Below are positions 48,269 through 59,899 of a stretch of 64,000 nt of DNA, one piece after another; the first letter of the stretch is position 1, and each line of letters opens with the position of its first letter. The notes beneath the pieces are model-generated. The model did no database searches. It was given only the letters and a program-made list of their open reading frames with translations, and was not told the origin of the DNA. The DNA comes from Cardiocondyla obscurior. Taxonomy: Eukaryota > Arthropoda > Insecta > Hymenoptera > Formicidae. The position numbers and the translations under genes were made by a program. The stretch covers positions 1,310,001 to 1,374,000 of the forward strand of contig NC_091873.1 of the NCBI RefSeq assembly GCF_019399895.1, in the 5' to 3' direction.

Positions 48269-49317
48269 GATCTTTCGGCGGGATTTTCATTACCTCGAAT
48301 TGGAAAGAGTTTCCCCAGGGAGCTTGACAAACGTGTCACCAAAGTGAGAGAGGAAATTGGGTAAAAAAAAAAAAAAAAAAAATAACGAGATACGCGGGGC
48401 GGAAAACACTCGGGAGAGGAGTCTTGCCTGCGGTGCGAAAATTCGTGATCGCGAGCAGACGGATACTTTCGTCCAAAGTGAGAGCTGAAAACTCGACCTG
48501 GTTACTCCGTTTAGATTTTCCACGGCAAAAGGAAGACGCTGCCCTTTCCGCCTGCCGCCCGACAATCCGGCGAATTTCGCCAATTCCGACGCGGACGTGA
48601 GGAATCGACTCGGTTGCGAGCAAACTCTTCCGAGATCATCCGCGCGGGGCCTCCGAATTCTCCCGGACCGAGCGAAGAGAGGAAACAACAATACCCGCTG
48701 CAAGGTGGCTCGCGGGATCCGTGGTGAAAATTGGCGAGCGAGAGCCACGTTCGGTGCCTTCGACGATATCGCAATAACGCAGCTTCTTCTCAGGATAAAA
48801 GAAAACGGTTGGACTCGCTCTCGCAAGTGCATTCGAGACTTCTCCGGTAGATTTTTCCTTCGTCTTTTCGAGGGGAAGCGCCGACACTTTGCCGCCGTTT
48901 GGAGTTTACTGACCTCGACTCGTAGTTGGCGACTGCCCTTCGCGACGCAGGGAGGACAGGACGACCCTTTGTATCGACTTAAAACACTGGAAACGGGGCG
49001 AGATTACCTCGGGGCTCGCTTATGGCCGTCGCATGCGGTCGTACGCGTCGCTACATTGTTTGCGGAGGTTCATCAGGTGCCACGTCAGGGAGATCAGCGG
49101 ATTCACGTGCGAGGATCGAGTGGAGTATCGCCGAGTGAAGTGCCGTGCGATTTTCTTCCGCGATTTGTGCCGTTAGTGTCGTTGCCGGCCCGTTGCGGGG
49201 GTCGCAGCCCTATCACTTGTGGAAAAGTGCCGCGCGATCGAAGCCGAGAGGAAAGTCGTTCGCAGAGATGCGCTCGTAGCGAATCGACAAGTACGTCAAC
49301 GCAGCCGGATTTCCAAG
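48269..49317 (+). other. Candidate 5' untranslated first exon
   Basis: From 48,269 to 49,021, about 750 bases, there is no ATG on the plus strand, although ten or so would be expected from composition. The GC-rich stretch ends at a strong donor, CCAAG/GTAAATAAG (exon edge 49,317). Only three ATGs occur before it (49,022, 49,033, 49,268), opening short frames; the 49,022 frame starts MAVACGRTRRY and stops after 38 codons. The longest open frame of the window (48,597-49,325) lies here but begins at GTG and has no methionine, so it is not a standalone CDS. The start site is not resolved; no TATA was seen. A strong acceptor 2.8 kb downstream (52,167) could receive this donor. Confidence 0.4.
48363..48382. 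repeat. Poly(A) tract, 20 bases
   Basis: Uninterrupted A run inside the candidate leader region. It could mark the upstream limit of a real exon, since such tracts are uncommon inside exons. Confidence 0.95.
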
Positions 49318-52160
49318 GTAAATAAGCTGGGCGCATTTACCGTGTTATCGTTTATGCTATCGCCGTCGATTCGTCATCGAGAAAAGATAAAATGGACAAT
49401 GGTGATTTATCTTAAAAGTGGTGAAGCCTATCGAACTCGGGACAATCGCTTAAAACTTATTCCTGATAAAAAAACAAGCCGTTGTAAACGAAAATTTTTT
49501 TTTCCAAAGGATTATCTCGTAAAGGTTCGCTACAGGTAGTTTTTTTTTCCTTTTTTGGTGACGGACGAGATAAAGAATTATCCGATATCTTGAGTACTTC
49601 AATGAGTAACTTTGAATAATAATGGAAGGAAAAACGTGACAGTTGCAAGCGTGTAATGTGAAAGGGCCCCGGATTGAAGCGCAAAAACCTAATTAAGCTA
49701 CTTAAGCGACATGAAATTTTAATAGCGATATAACGAAGAGTGTTTAAACTCGAGTTCGAATGGTAATAAGGATTAAGGAAAATGAGATTACGCGTTTAAC
49801 GGCACGGTGCTGGTCGAATCCATTCAGACAAAATGCGAGCTGAAAGTTTCGAAGAGTAGACGCTCAGGATAAAGGTATCTAGAAACGAGTGCTCGTAATT
49901 GCGTGTGGGTTCGTTTTTGTTGGAAACGTGCGGTATTTCAGGAGAAAAAAAGGCCTTTTTTAATGAAAAAAAAAGGGGGGAGAGAAAGAAGTATCGCAAA
50001 TATCCCTTTCTTTACGAGCGCAATTTGCGCGCGCGTCACGTGGCAAGTTTTGGAGCGTGAAGAACGCACTCCGGTTTTTCGGATCCCTTCCCGTTTGCTG
50101 TCTTCCTTTTTCGTACAACCCGGCGCAAAGAGGATTACCTCGAATTCGCTCCTAAAAGCATCTCGACGAGCGGCGATTTCCATCGCGAGGGGCCTCACCT
50201 CGCGCGGATGAGTGACCCGTTCCGCGTGGATTATCACGCGATCGATCGCGGATTTACGACATTTCGTGCACGACAGATCTTTTCACTGGAGCAACGAGTC
50301 CTTGCGATAATTTTAATAATATAAATCGAAAGTGTGTCTCTATAGGTTCGACGAGAAATGAAAACCTTTAGAGTGACATTAAAAAAAAAAAAAAAAAGAA
50401 AAAGAAAAAAATTTAACGCGATTAATAAAAGATAAAATAATAATAATGAATAATAATAATAGTGGTTAAAAATTAACGTTAACAAGAAAAGGAATAATTC
50501 AGAGGTGTTCGTGTTAAGATCGCTTCGATGGACACTGCGGAGTCGATAAAAATCACGATATCCTGCTCGCTGTTCCAAGGAAGGGTTCCCCGAGGGAAGG
50601 CCAGGCCAGTCGATAAAATTTTACTGCCGTTCGAAGCTGCCGAGAATATCGGCGAGGTTTTAACGCGTCGTGGCCGCGACTTTCGCGTGTACTTGCACTT
50701 TCCATGTACCGAAGTCCCGGGGCATCTCGGGCGCGCGCGGGGAAAAATGTCGGGCGGAATTCGGAGCGGCGGGCGTCCCGGAAAATTCAATAAAGTCACG
50801 AGAATCTTATCGTAAATTCACGACGAAGTACACGTTGCGATTTCGTCGGGAGATCGCCGCTTTTGCGAGCTGCGTGCTACATCTCTACGCATCTTTTCCA
50901 TAATATAAGATCCGATTCCTTTTACTAATTTCGCGGGAGTGCATTCTGTGCCGTAGAAATTTTTCTCATTCCACTTTCGACCAATTTCAATCGCGCGACT
51001 TGTTATTTTCCTGAGTGCGTTTGGGCGACGAGAATTTTTCCGAAAACGGTAAAAATTTTGCGCCACACTCGACTCGCGCTCACAACTGCTTCTCGTTTTC
51101 TGAAGCACCGCGTGTAGAAGGTATCTTATTGTTGAATTAATTTCGCTTCGATTCTCTGATTCTAAAGAAAATACTTTAAAGAGACGCGTTCTGTCATTAC
51201 TTTTCAACCGTTTCGAGTGTTTCCTACTCTCTTTCTTTCTCTCTCTTTTGTCGAAGAATTCAGTGTCTTGTAATGTATGTATAGAAAGCGGCGAAGATTG
51301 CTACGCGCGTTACGTTCTCGATCAAGCGGCGGGCCCGACTTCTTGTTATTTCCTCGAGTGCGTCCCGATTGAATTTTACGTCTCGACACGAGTTTCCCAA
51401 TACAAGTATCATACGCCGCGCGTTCGAAATCCGCGAAAATCTCCACGGACGTTACAGCTTCCATCAAATCAGGCGGCGATTGCTTGTTATTTTCCCCGAG
51501 TATATTCGGGCGACAGAAGCCTCTTTTATAAACGCGTAGTCTTCCAAAGGAAATATTTCAGTTATAATTAAAATAAAATCGAACGTGCTATTTGTTCATA
51601 ACTGTTTTAATATTTTTTTAAAATCTTTAAGAAGTCATTTATTTAAGAATTAAATGCTGTAATCTCGGTTAATAAATGTTTGTAGCATTAAGGCTGTACC
51701 TTTTCCAGCGACTTTAAGGTACAGTTTGTAATTTCTAAAGTACTGTTTATTTTTTGTTGATGATTTCTATTTTCGTTCCTGCGAGCGACACGTGATTCTC
51801 GTAGAGTTGTGTAATGATCTTTTTGGCGTAGTGCACTGTTCTCGCGACAGGTTGATCGAATCGGCGAGACCGGAATTTTTTTCGCGGTGAGCGTAACACA
51901 ATAGCTTTACGTCCGGATCCAATACCGTGCTAGACACTCGAAAGAAAAAGGGAGAAGCGCAGGGAATGCTGGTATGATCCGACGAATAAAAAAAAAAATA
52001 AAACAAAACTTCCAAAGAGCGAGAAAAAAAAATGCAGTGGCAAATGGACGGTGAGATTTCGACGGAAATAATTGTAAACCTCGCGAAAAGACCTCGAGAA
52101 AAATTAATTCCATCTAAATAACAGAACGTTGCGCGGGCAGAATTTTTGTTCTTACCTTTT
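49318..52160. other. Intron-like stretch, non-coding
   Basis: If the donor at 49,317 is used, this would be its intron. A(17) lies at 50,381-50,397 and T-tracts near 49,532-49,550. The part at 50.48-50.83 kb is GC-rich and open in overlapping frames. A small hairpin lies at 51,694-51,724. No gene was recognised. Confidence 0.4.
51694..51724. repeat. Small inverted repeat (9-bp arms)
   Basis: CTGTACCTT (51,694-51,702) and AAGGTACAG (51,716-51,724) are perfect inverted copies with a 13-base gap. Too short to be a microRNA precursor and not recognised as any known structured RNA. Confidence 0.6.
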
Positions 52161-52167
52161 CTTTCAG

Positions 52168-52235
52168 GGAATGTAATCGCGATCCGGCCCTCTGGGAATT
52201 AATAACGTCACGCGACGAGGGAGCGGAAGTTAGTT
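52168..52235 (+). other. Possible exon after a strong acceptor
   Basis: A pyrimidine tract (about 52,145-52,165) leads to CTTTCAG ending at 52,167. One frame (one base in) runs 22 codons to TAG, with balanced composition (begins ECNRDPALWELITS). It could be a terminal exon. On the minus strand the same bases form a strong donor (AAAAG/GTAAGA), so the signal is ambiguous in direction. Confidence 0.2.
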
Positions 52236-52239
52236 AGCC

Positions 52240-53200
52240 GAGTTCGCACCTCGTCGAGTTAAGATTTCTTTTTTAGCGATACGGGAAAAGAAACGGCGGC
52301 TCGCTCGCGACCATTGTTCTCGGATTAAAGGAAGTTAACGGCACAAACGTATACGCGAGGCGGGCGAGTCGCGGGATTAATCTCGTCGGGGAAACCCCGG
52401 ATCCGGGAGTTCACAAGTGCGAGTGCCGCTGACAGTTATTAGGGACAGTTATGGGGGTGCCTATGGGCTAAAATCCGGCTCGCGGCCTCCTTACTCGCGG
52501 CGCTTACTTTATTCCAAGCCCTCCCGAACGTGATATCGAGCCGTGTCGTCGTCGAGATAGAGCGCGCGTTCTGCAGAAAATTACTATTCTCTTTGCTCAA
52601 CGTTCGCTGCCAAAAGCGATTTAGCCAACGACACCGAAATCATCTCGATGGCTGTTGCCGGTCAACGAGCGGATTGAAAACAACGTCGTTTCCGCATGTC
52701 GCCCTATCGTTATTCCGCAAAAAGATTCTTGAAGAAAAGAGTTGGCGGAAATATGAAACGTTCTTAAACTAAAAGCGCCAAGGAATTTTTTTTTTCTGGG
52801 TCAGAGTTTTTCGAAAAGTCCATCAAAGACACTTTTATCTGCGCATTATCTTTCGCGAATTTAATACAACAGTGTATGTCTCGTAAAATATTGTAGGGAT
52901 TATCAGCGTTGAGGTGAATGATCAAGACAAAGTTGGCATTAAAATAAGCTGGCGAGAAAAGCGTATTTGTACATGCTTTCAGTTTTATTTTTCCTAAAAT
53001 AACCGCGTAAAAGTAAATAATTGAAACGAGATGCAAACTCGTCGTGAAAGTTTGCTGATATTTATAATTCCGTGAAAACTAAAATTCTTTAAAATGAATT
53101 AGTTTACTTGCTATCGCTGTAAGCTTGGAAACAAGAGAAAACAAAATTGAAATTGAATCTACATTTATATTATATTTTTTTATTTTTTTTTTATATTATA
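52240..53200. other. Gene-free stretch, non-coding
   Basis: Short frames only; AT-rich toward the right. Nothing recognised. Confidence 0.5.
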
Positions 53201-53205
53201 CTAAC

Positions 53206-53223
53206 AGCCCGGAGATTTATTTC
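53206..53223. repeat. Dispersed short repeat, copy 2
   Basis: GCCCGGAGATTTATTTC, preceded by ACTAACA; close to the copy at 32,482-32,503. See that entry. Confidence 0.4.
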
Positions 53224-53609
53224 GAGAGTATTTATTTTGATGCAAAGTACAATATTGAAAGGAATAACAAACTGATGAAACGTTAAGAGAATTTTTCACG
53301 TTGCTCAGGCAGATGAAATGAAAGTGTAGCGACTTGACGCGAGGTGGAGTCACGAGCCGACGCACAAAGATGCATCTCTTTGCTTTGGAGAAGCTTACGA
53401 AAAGTTTAACGAAAAATCGTGTTTTCTTTTTTTTTTTTTTAAATTGTTACAATACTTATTTATTTTATAAAAGACGTTTTATCCGTCGACATTTTTTAAG
53501 CGTTTTTTAGACAGCTTAGTAACTTATTTTGTTTCGCAATCGTAAAATAATGCAGCTGAAGCGAAGAACTTTCCTGTATCATCACCGTATCTAATTAATT
53601 GCGGATCCA

Positions 53610-53631
53610 ATATTTTCCGGAGCACCCGGTA
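53610..53631 (-). mobile_element. Lone MITE-terminus-like sequence
   Basis: Read on the minus strand, this is TACCGGGTGCTCCGGAAAAT, the same TAC-N-GGGTG pattern as the termini at 29.75, 30.19 and 58.75 kb. No matching second end was found within 500 bases to the left, so it may be a truncated element or a coincidence. Confidence 0.2.
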
Positions 53632-53639
53632 TACCATGT

Positions 53640-56220
53640 TAAGGCTCTGCTAATTCACGTCTACTCGGATTAATGTTCGTACGGACGAAATTGCTGAAAT
53701 TTCCCGTATATTCGCTATACCGCGTAATTCACTGCGAATTTCATGCCAGCTATTTCTGCATTTATATACCGTATACCGTGGCCGAGCAGGACTGTATCAA
53801 GAACGATCTAGCAACCGACACGTAAAATACGACGATAAAAGAGAATATAATTTTTTCTCACCGGATTATTCGTCTTATTATACATACTTATTTCATATCT
53901 GCGGTCATCTGTATAACTTCGGATAAACTATGTCCTTTATCGACATAAAATACTAGAATTAATCAACAAACGATTCTAATTAACCATACGTAAATTTTTA
54001 CAGGACGGAAACGAGCTTAATAAAATTCAGGAATTAAATAACTAAGAAGTAAAAAAAATAATAACGATGTTTTAATAACTTCTAAATTCAATGTCTCGTA
54101 CTAAATTTTCCCTTCGTTACTTACAATAATTTTCTTTCGATCGCGGTATTTAATAAAATCTTTTTCTTGGTGACAATCGAAAATGAACGGTTTTTAGTGG
54201 AAACCGAAGAATAATTCCGTTTCGTCCCTGCGGCCGGCGAAACGCTGCGGACTTTCTCATCGCGGCGATTCCATTTAAACCGAGTTTACGACGGGAACCA
54301 GGAACGTTTACCCGATGGACACACGAGCCCGGGCTTTATCACTCGTTAAGCCCATCGCGATTAGTGTCGCCGGTCCGGCCGGCCATCCGTCCGTCCCTCT
54401 TTCTCTCCGTTCTCTTCCGACTACGGAGGAAGTGCTTTTACGACCGGGATGGAGAGTGGGAACTCGCGGATAATAATTCCTACGACGGCGAGATACGTTT
54501 CGGGTAACCGGAAGTCCCGATACGAGCGCGCGCTAATGCGATATCGCGCGTGATAAGAGCTGCTGACCTCACGTTTCACGAATGTTTATTCACGGATCCC
54601 GACGAGCTTACTACCGAGACGTCGTGTGTGAAATTAGTCGTCCAGATTGTCCAAATCTGAAAATTCTTACGCGCTTTCATGTATCCCGAGAAAAAAAAAG
54701 AACACCGAAAATGATGAAGTATACATAAAATTATTTTTTCTATTTACTACAGAGTATCTATTTCAAACTTATGACCCGTGACGATATTATAAATTTTCGA
54801 AAACTTCAAAGATATGTAAAAAAAAAAAAAAAATATATAGAGAGCGGTTGACGCAAAAGAAGATTTTTGTCTATAACTTCCTTTTCTTTGTTACTTTTTG
54901 CGGAACGTAGTTTCGGAACTTTGGGCGAAGGGCCTAAAATGGCCTCATTATTTATGTATCCACGGAATCACAGGGTCGCTGGCGCCCGCTGAGGCGTACT
55001 GAGATTAGCAAAGACTAAGATTGCCTTCACTGGGATCACATCGGTGTCTCCGGCATCCCTTAGCGGCTCACCGTCCCGTTAGTGTAGCATGCAAGCTTGC
55101 CAAAATCGTTTCCATTAAGGGGAGAGACTCCGGCTTAATAAAGCACCGGTGAGAAACTCGAGACACGAGTGCGTGCAAAAGCTCTCCCCGCGGACTTAAA
55201 GAGGGGAGAGAGGGGGGGAAAAGTAAGAAGAGAGGCGGTGGCGGAAGAACTTACGAGGGTGGCTTGCCGGCGTCTTGAGGGTGACGGAGTTTTAGGTATC
55301 CCGTTACGTTCCCTTTCGGCGCCGACGGCGGCTCGAATTAAACGATCTCCGAGAGGAGTTCGTAACTTCTAACCAACGCGGGCCGGAGCCCGAAGGACGT
55401 AGGGCAACCCGATCGAGATCCCGTCTCGGCGGGAGGGTGGTTCGCAATCCGCCGCGGTTGTTATTACCAACGGTGACAGCGTCATATGTGTTTAACGGCG
55501 ACTTTAAACGAGACATCGAGGGACTAAGAATACAAATTAGTTTATTAAATTAATTTATTAAGCCAAGAGTTTTGACTATTGTTCCTTAATAATGACGCTT
55601 ATTAAAATCGTGGCACGTTCTTCGCAACTTTGTCCCTATTTTCAATAAAGCAAGAACGCGAATGAAATCGTCGGGAAACATGTGAGTCGTGAGAGATTGG
55701 GAAAAATTCCCTTGTGAAATTTTGATAACCACGAGGGTGCCAACTTTGTTTCTACATTTTGCGCGCGACCTTTGACAGAAACACGTCGCTCCTATTCGTT
55801 CTTTGCTCTCTATGTGTGGCAAAACTTTTGTATAGAATGATTTTTGATATTACGATAGAGAACGTGTTAAATATAAAAATTAACGCGACTGCTTTATTTC
55901 GTTCAGACTACGAGATTTTTCTTTTTTGTTCTCGCTTTGAAAGTTTACTTTTGTAAAATCGGATTTTGGTTTGTTTATTGAACAACAACGCATTCGATTT
56001 CACATTGCATCGTCCAGATGTCCGCGAACGAAAGGTTTGGGTCAGATCGAATATGAATCGGCGGTGCTTCAGACGACCTATCGAAATTTGAATCTGAATA
56101 GCCAGCCATTCGACTACACCACGTACTATTTCTCGTTCCACGTGAACGGTACAAAACCCGGCGGCGCGTTTTACCAGCGACGTAAATAATTGCGAACATT
56201 AAACCTTTATCCACGTCGTT
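53640..56220. other. Gene-free stretch, non-coding
   Basis: AT-rich at 53.82-54.18 kb and GC-rich at 54.2-54.5 and 55.17-55.5 kb. An AT-type acceptor (ATTTACTACAG) ends at 54,752 without a matched open exon. A(16) lies near 54,818-54,833. Frames at 55.97-56.19 kb are open on both strands and unrecognised. Confidence 0.45.
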
Positions 56221-56234
56221 TTTCAAGTGAACTG

Positions 56235-56251
56235 TTTTTTTTTTTTTTTTT
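56235..56251. repeat. Poly(T) tract, 17 bases
   Basis: Uninterrupted T run. Simple repeat. Confidence 0.95.
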
Positions 56252-56689
56252 CGCGAGACGGTCTTTGTGCTAAATTTTAATTCCTCAAAAAGAAAAAAAA
56301 AAGAAAAAATGAACGCACAGGAAAAAATAAATATTCGACGGAAGGAAACAAGAGAGCGAGTTAATAATCGCTTTCAACAGAATGCGCAAACGATGCTATT
56401 GTGGAAAACAAAATGGGCTGGACTGATAACGACGGAAACGAGAACCAATTTCTATGTAAAAAAAAAAAGATTAATAGACAATTTCAGCATTTCGCGATTC
56501 CGATTTCCGAATTTTGATTTATGTGCCGCTCGATATTCCGATAATTCCGAAACTAAGTTTCAGTGTAGAGCGGCATTATTATATATATATATTTTTTTTT
56601 TTTTAACTTTAATACGGAGCGCTTTAACTGTGTTTAAAAGAACTAAATTGTCTTCGCAAATGAACAAGTTTTACAACGAGTAAGCTTCG

Positions 56690-56777
56690 TCATTCGAACG
56701 AATGTTCTTTTGATTCCACGGCAGTTGAGAACTTTTGATTTAGACAATCTACCGACACTGCGAGGCGGCTAGTCGCG
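56690..56777 (-). other. Possible terminal exon on the minus strand
   Basis: On the minus strand GATTTCTCTTTCAG forms a good acceptor whose exon begins at plus position 56,777. The frame in phase then runs 28 codons to a stop at 56,690 (it reads ATSRLAVSVDCLNQKF). The frame is also open upstream of the acceptor for 97 codons in total, so splicing is not required. Balanced composition, no recognised family. The opposite strand is also open here. Confidence 0.15.
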
Positions 56778-57124
56778 CTGAAAGAGAAATCGCCCGTCGT
56801 GATAGTTGCGCGAAAAAGAAGATGAGGAAGAAGACGGAGGGTCTTCGCGACAGCGACGGCTTCTGTCGAACGCGTTTCAACGCTGGACGTCGGAAGTACT
56901 TGTTCTTTCTGGCGACAGAGACGCGCGGCCGCAAGAAAAGCGCTGGAAACGAAGGGGAAAAAAGTCGTTCGGACGGCACGCATCCTTCTCGCCGCGGCGA
57001 TATTGTGAGAAGCGGAGGGATGAAGGGCAGTCGGGGAAGAGACGGATCATTCCCCGGTGGAGAACTCCACCGGGTGCAGACGTTATTTCTAGATCGCGAA
57101 AACTTTTAATAGCTTTCTGATAGC

Positions 57125-58425
57125 TTATTGGTCGGGCTTGTAAATAATTTCATATCGCATTGAGCTTTTCCGACTCTTCCCCACTTTCTTTCGCGACCCC
57201 GCGCTATCATCGACCTTTCGACAGCACCGATGTTCAAAGGTTAAGATTCATATAAAGTGGCTCTTAAAATAAGTCGATCAATATCGTAAACGTTATACTT
57301 CATTCTCATCCGATATACATGGAATTGTCCAAAATGACGGCAGTATCTTTGACAAAGTAATTTTAACAAGATTCCGATTTGATACTTTCTTTTCCATTTC
57401 CTTTTTTTAAATTGCGATTAATTATTTCACGGTTTTATAATATTAACTGTTGCAAACTCCGGCGAAACTTAATTTCTCCGAATTTCTATTAGCACGAAAG
57501 TGTCTTACTCGTTTTTTTACATGCATCTCTGGTGCCGTCCCGATCGTTTACGCGCGATTCATTGGCGTATGCGCGATGCGTATGATAATAAAGTCAGTCT
57601 CGGTGCCGAACAGCGTCGTGAAAAGGCGCGCGCGATAAATTCGTCGCGCTTAACGGCCCGTAAATCTGCAGGGGCATCGGAAAACGGCGGACACCTACGC
57701 GCTATAATTTCCGCGCGTAACGCACCCGGGGAAAATCCTCGCCGTAAATAATATACGGGCGCGAGGGAACGGATGAAGACGCCCGTCGGCGCCGTACGCG
57801 TTTTAATTCCGACCCGTCGAGATTCTCTCCTCCCTTGTACGCGAACATTTATTGATATTTATGCTCGTTTTCGACGAAACGTCCCCCTCGACCCAGCACT
57901 CCTTTTTATCACATGCCTAGCATTCTCGCGCGTGATTTGCCTGCAACGAGTGTGTGCAACTCCATAGTTCTAACTTATTTTAATTGAGCTTAATTTTTTT
58001 TTTTTTTTAATAACCAAGATTCGTGGAAGTTATCGGAATATAGTCTTCGGTACTGACGGGTGAAAAGAGCCGAACAATGGCGAGGTTGAAAATTTTTCTG
58101 CTAATTCTCTCGTCTGTTCTTCGCCCACGATAGCGAGCAACGCTTCGCCACTTGGCGCGTATCCTATTTCCAGCCGTGCGAACAAATATCGCGGAGTCGT
58201 TGGCGTCGGTGTGGTCCACCAGGTTGAAGCCGAGCTAACCGGCTAGCCTCGAGGCCGCAAACGAGTCGCGCGAGCGGAGAAGAAGGCCTCTCCATCGTAG
58301 AATCGCCTCCGGCTAAGGGCGCGGGGAGTTTTCGTGAGGCGGAGGGAAGATTAACATAGAGATGAGGTCGCCTTGAGTCTTTTCCGCGAGAGTTATGTTC
58401 TCATGATCCCCGACGTTCCTTCGTT
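57125..58425. other. Gene-free stretch, non-coding
   Basis: AT-rich at 57.2-57.45 kb, GC-rich at 57.5-57.95 and 58.2-58.35 kb. A 64-codon ATG frame at 57,773-57,967 has a hydrophobic segment near its end but no promoter, conserved motif or splice support. T(13) lies near 57,994-58,006. Confidence 0.45.
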
Positions 58426-58432
58426 CCATCTA

Positions 58433-58752
58433 CCTGGTGTACCGTAATCGCCTGCGCGGACATTATCCTGCGATCTCGACGATAAACAGCGGTGATGATT
58501 AATTACAAGCGAGACAGAGAACCGAAAAGTTGCCGAATTTTCGACATTCGTGGATACGAAAGTTAAATTGTTAATTTTCATAATTTTAATACGGTTTAAT
58601 CGACGAGATTTATTCGATATTAACGTCACGCGGGAATAAAAAGGGAAAGTACGAAAAGGATCTGAGGTGAATCGTTCTAAAACATCGCTCGTAAAAGTAG
58701 AATCTTATTAAAACAATGCGAGTCGGCAAGTCGGTGACTGAGAAACACCCGG
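58433..58752. mobile_element. Possible TA-flanked MITE (about 320 bp)
   Basis: Left end TA + CCTGGTGTACC (from 58,433), right end in reverse complement TA + CCGGGTGTTTC (to 58,752). The first 22 bases including TA match at about 15 positions. No transposase is inside. The GGGTGT core matches the element at 29.75 kb, so both may depend on related mariner-type transposases. The terminal match is imperfect, so the call is tentative. Confidence 0.3.
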
Positions 58753-58759
58753 TACGTGT

Positions 58760-59600
58760 ATGGAGAACGAGACATATACTAAGGATATGTACTTTAGAAT
58801 GTATTATATAGAAATGAAGCGCATATGTTACGTAGCTGCATTACGCTGCATAAACCGTTAGCTCATGAGGCGCCCGTCGTATTCCTCTCGTCGCGAGTTC
58901 GTTGCAAGGACCGTGTTTAGATAAAGCAGACCCGAAGGACTGAGACAATCATAAACGAAAAGTGATGAAAAAATTTTGTCAAAACGAATGGGTGCATGAA
59001 ATAATAAATATTCACCCAATTGCATAAATATACATTTACGAAGCAAAATTAATATAAACCTATTGCATTTTTCGTTATCAAGTAATTAACATTAACCGTC
59101 ACCGTCGAAAAAGACAATAACGAAATTAATTACTGGCGGATTACGGAAATTACAATTTTGTAAATTAAGCTTTAGCATTTTTAACTCTCCAATGAATAAT
59201 CAATGTAAAATTTAGTGCGAAATAAAGGACACTGTCAAAGTGATATTTAACGAAGTAGCTTGCTTGATAAACGCATTAATTGTTTAAATAATTAATTGTT
59301 AATTATCACGAGGTACGCGCCAGCGGAAAATTCTACAAAATACCTGCGAAGTGGGACAGCCGGCGAGATGATAACTCTAATAATTCGTAATTCAAAGCTT
59401 CTCATTATCAAACCGTGTGAATTAACTTCCTCCCGACAAGCGTGCGATTTTACAGCAACGCTGTGAGTTTATCCCTCTCCGCGCACACCGTTTACTATAG
59501 TAACACCATCGTTGTATAACAAACGTAATTTAAAACGTATACTCGTGCAAAAGTCTCAAGCATTCAAAAAAAAAAATGCATTTTATTCTTTTTCGCCGCC
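58760..59600. other. Gene-free AT-rich stretch
   Basis: AT-rich sequence with TTAATTA words and no open frame of note. Confidence 0.55.
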
Positions 59601-59653
59601 ACCGAAGTGCATAGTGTTTCTCTTTTTTTCTTTTCTTTTTTTCACATTTATTC

Positions 59654-59655
59654 AG
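59654..59655 (+). other. Strong 3' splice-site-like sequence
   Basis: A pyrimidine-rich run of about 35 bases (59,610-59,643) leads to ACATTTATTCAG at 59,655. The following sequence is open in two frames for 65-75 codons but has no clear donor. It could be an acceptor for a terminal exon. Unrecognised peptide. Confidence 0.25.
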
Positions 59656-59899
59656 ACTTTTCTACCTGCCGGTTTACGAGCCGATTTTGCGAAGAGGATG
59701 GCGCGCAGCGTCGCGGTGTTACTCATCGAGCCCTTTGTGAAACGTCTCTCCAATTGCCATCCCCTCGCCCTTCATCTCTCGACCCGTGCTCGCCCCGAAG
59801 TTACCGGTACACGCGTGATTGTATCACTGCTGATTGCATTACCGTTCTACCGACTGTTTGTAAACTGCAGTAATAACCTGCACTGATGCATTAGCCGTA

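Noticed and set aside
48597..49325. Longest open frame, 242 codons
   Set aside because: It begins at GTG and has no methionine, is Arg/Ser-rich and runs past a strong donor. It is kept only as part of a possible untranslated exon.
52150..52167. Minus-strand donor AAAAG/GTAAGA
   Set aside because: The same bases make a strong plus-strand acceptor. Direction cannot be decided, so only the acceptor is listed, with low confidence.
57773..57967. 64-codon ATG frame with a hydrophobic segment
   Set aside because: No promoter, splice or start-context support. A frame of this size is expected by chance in 64 kb.
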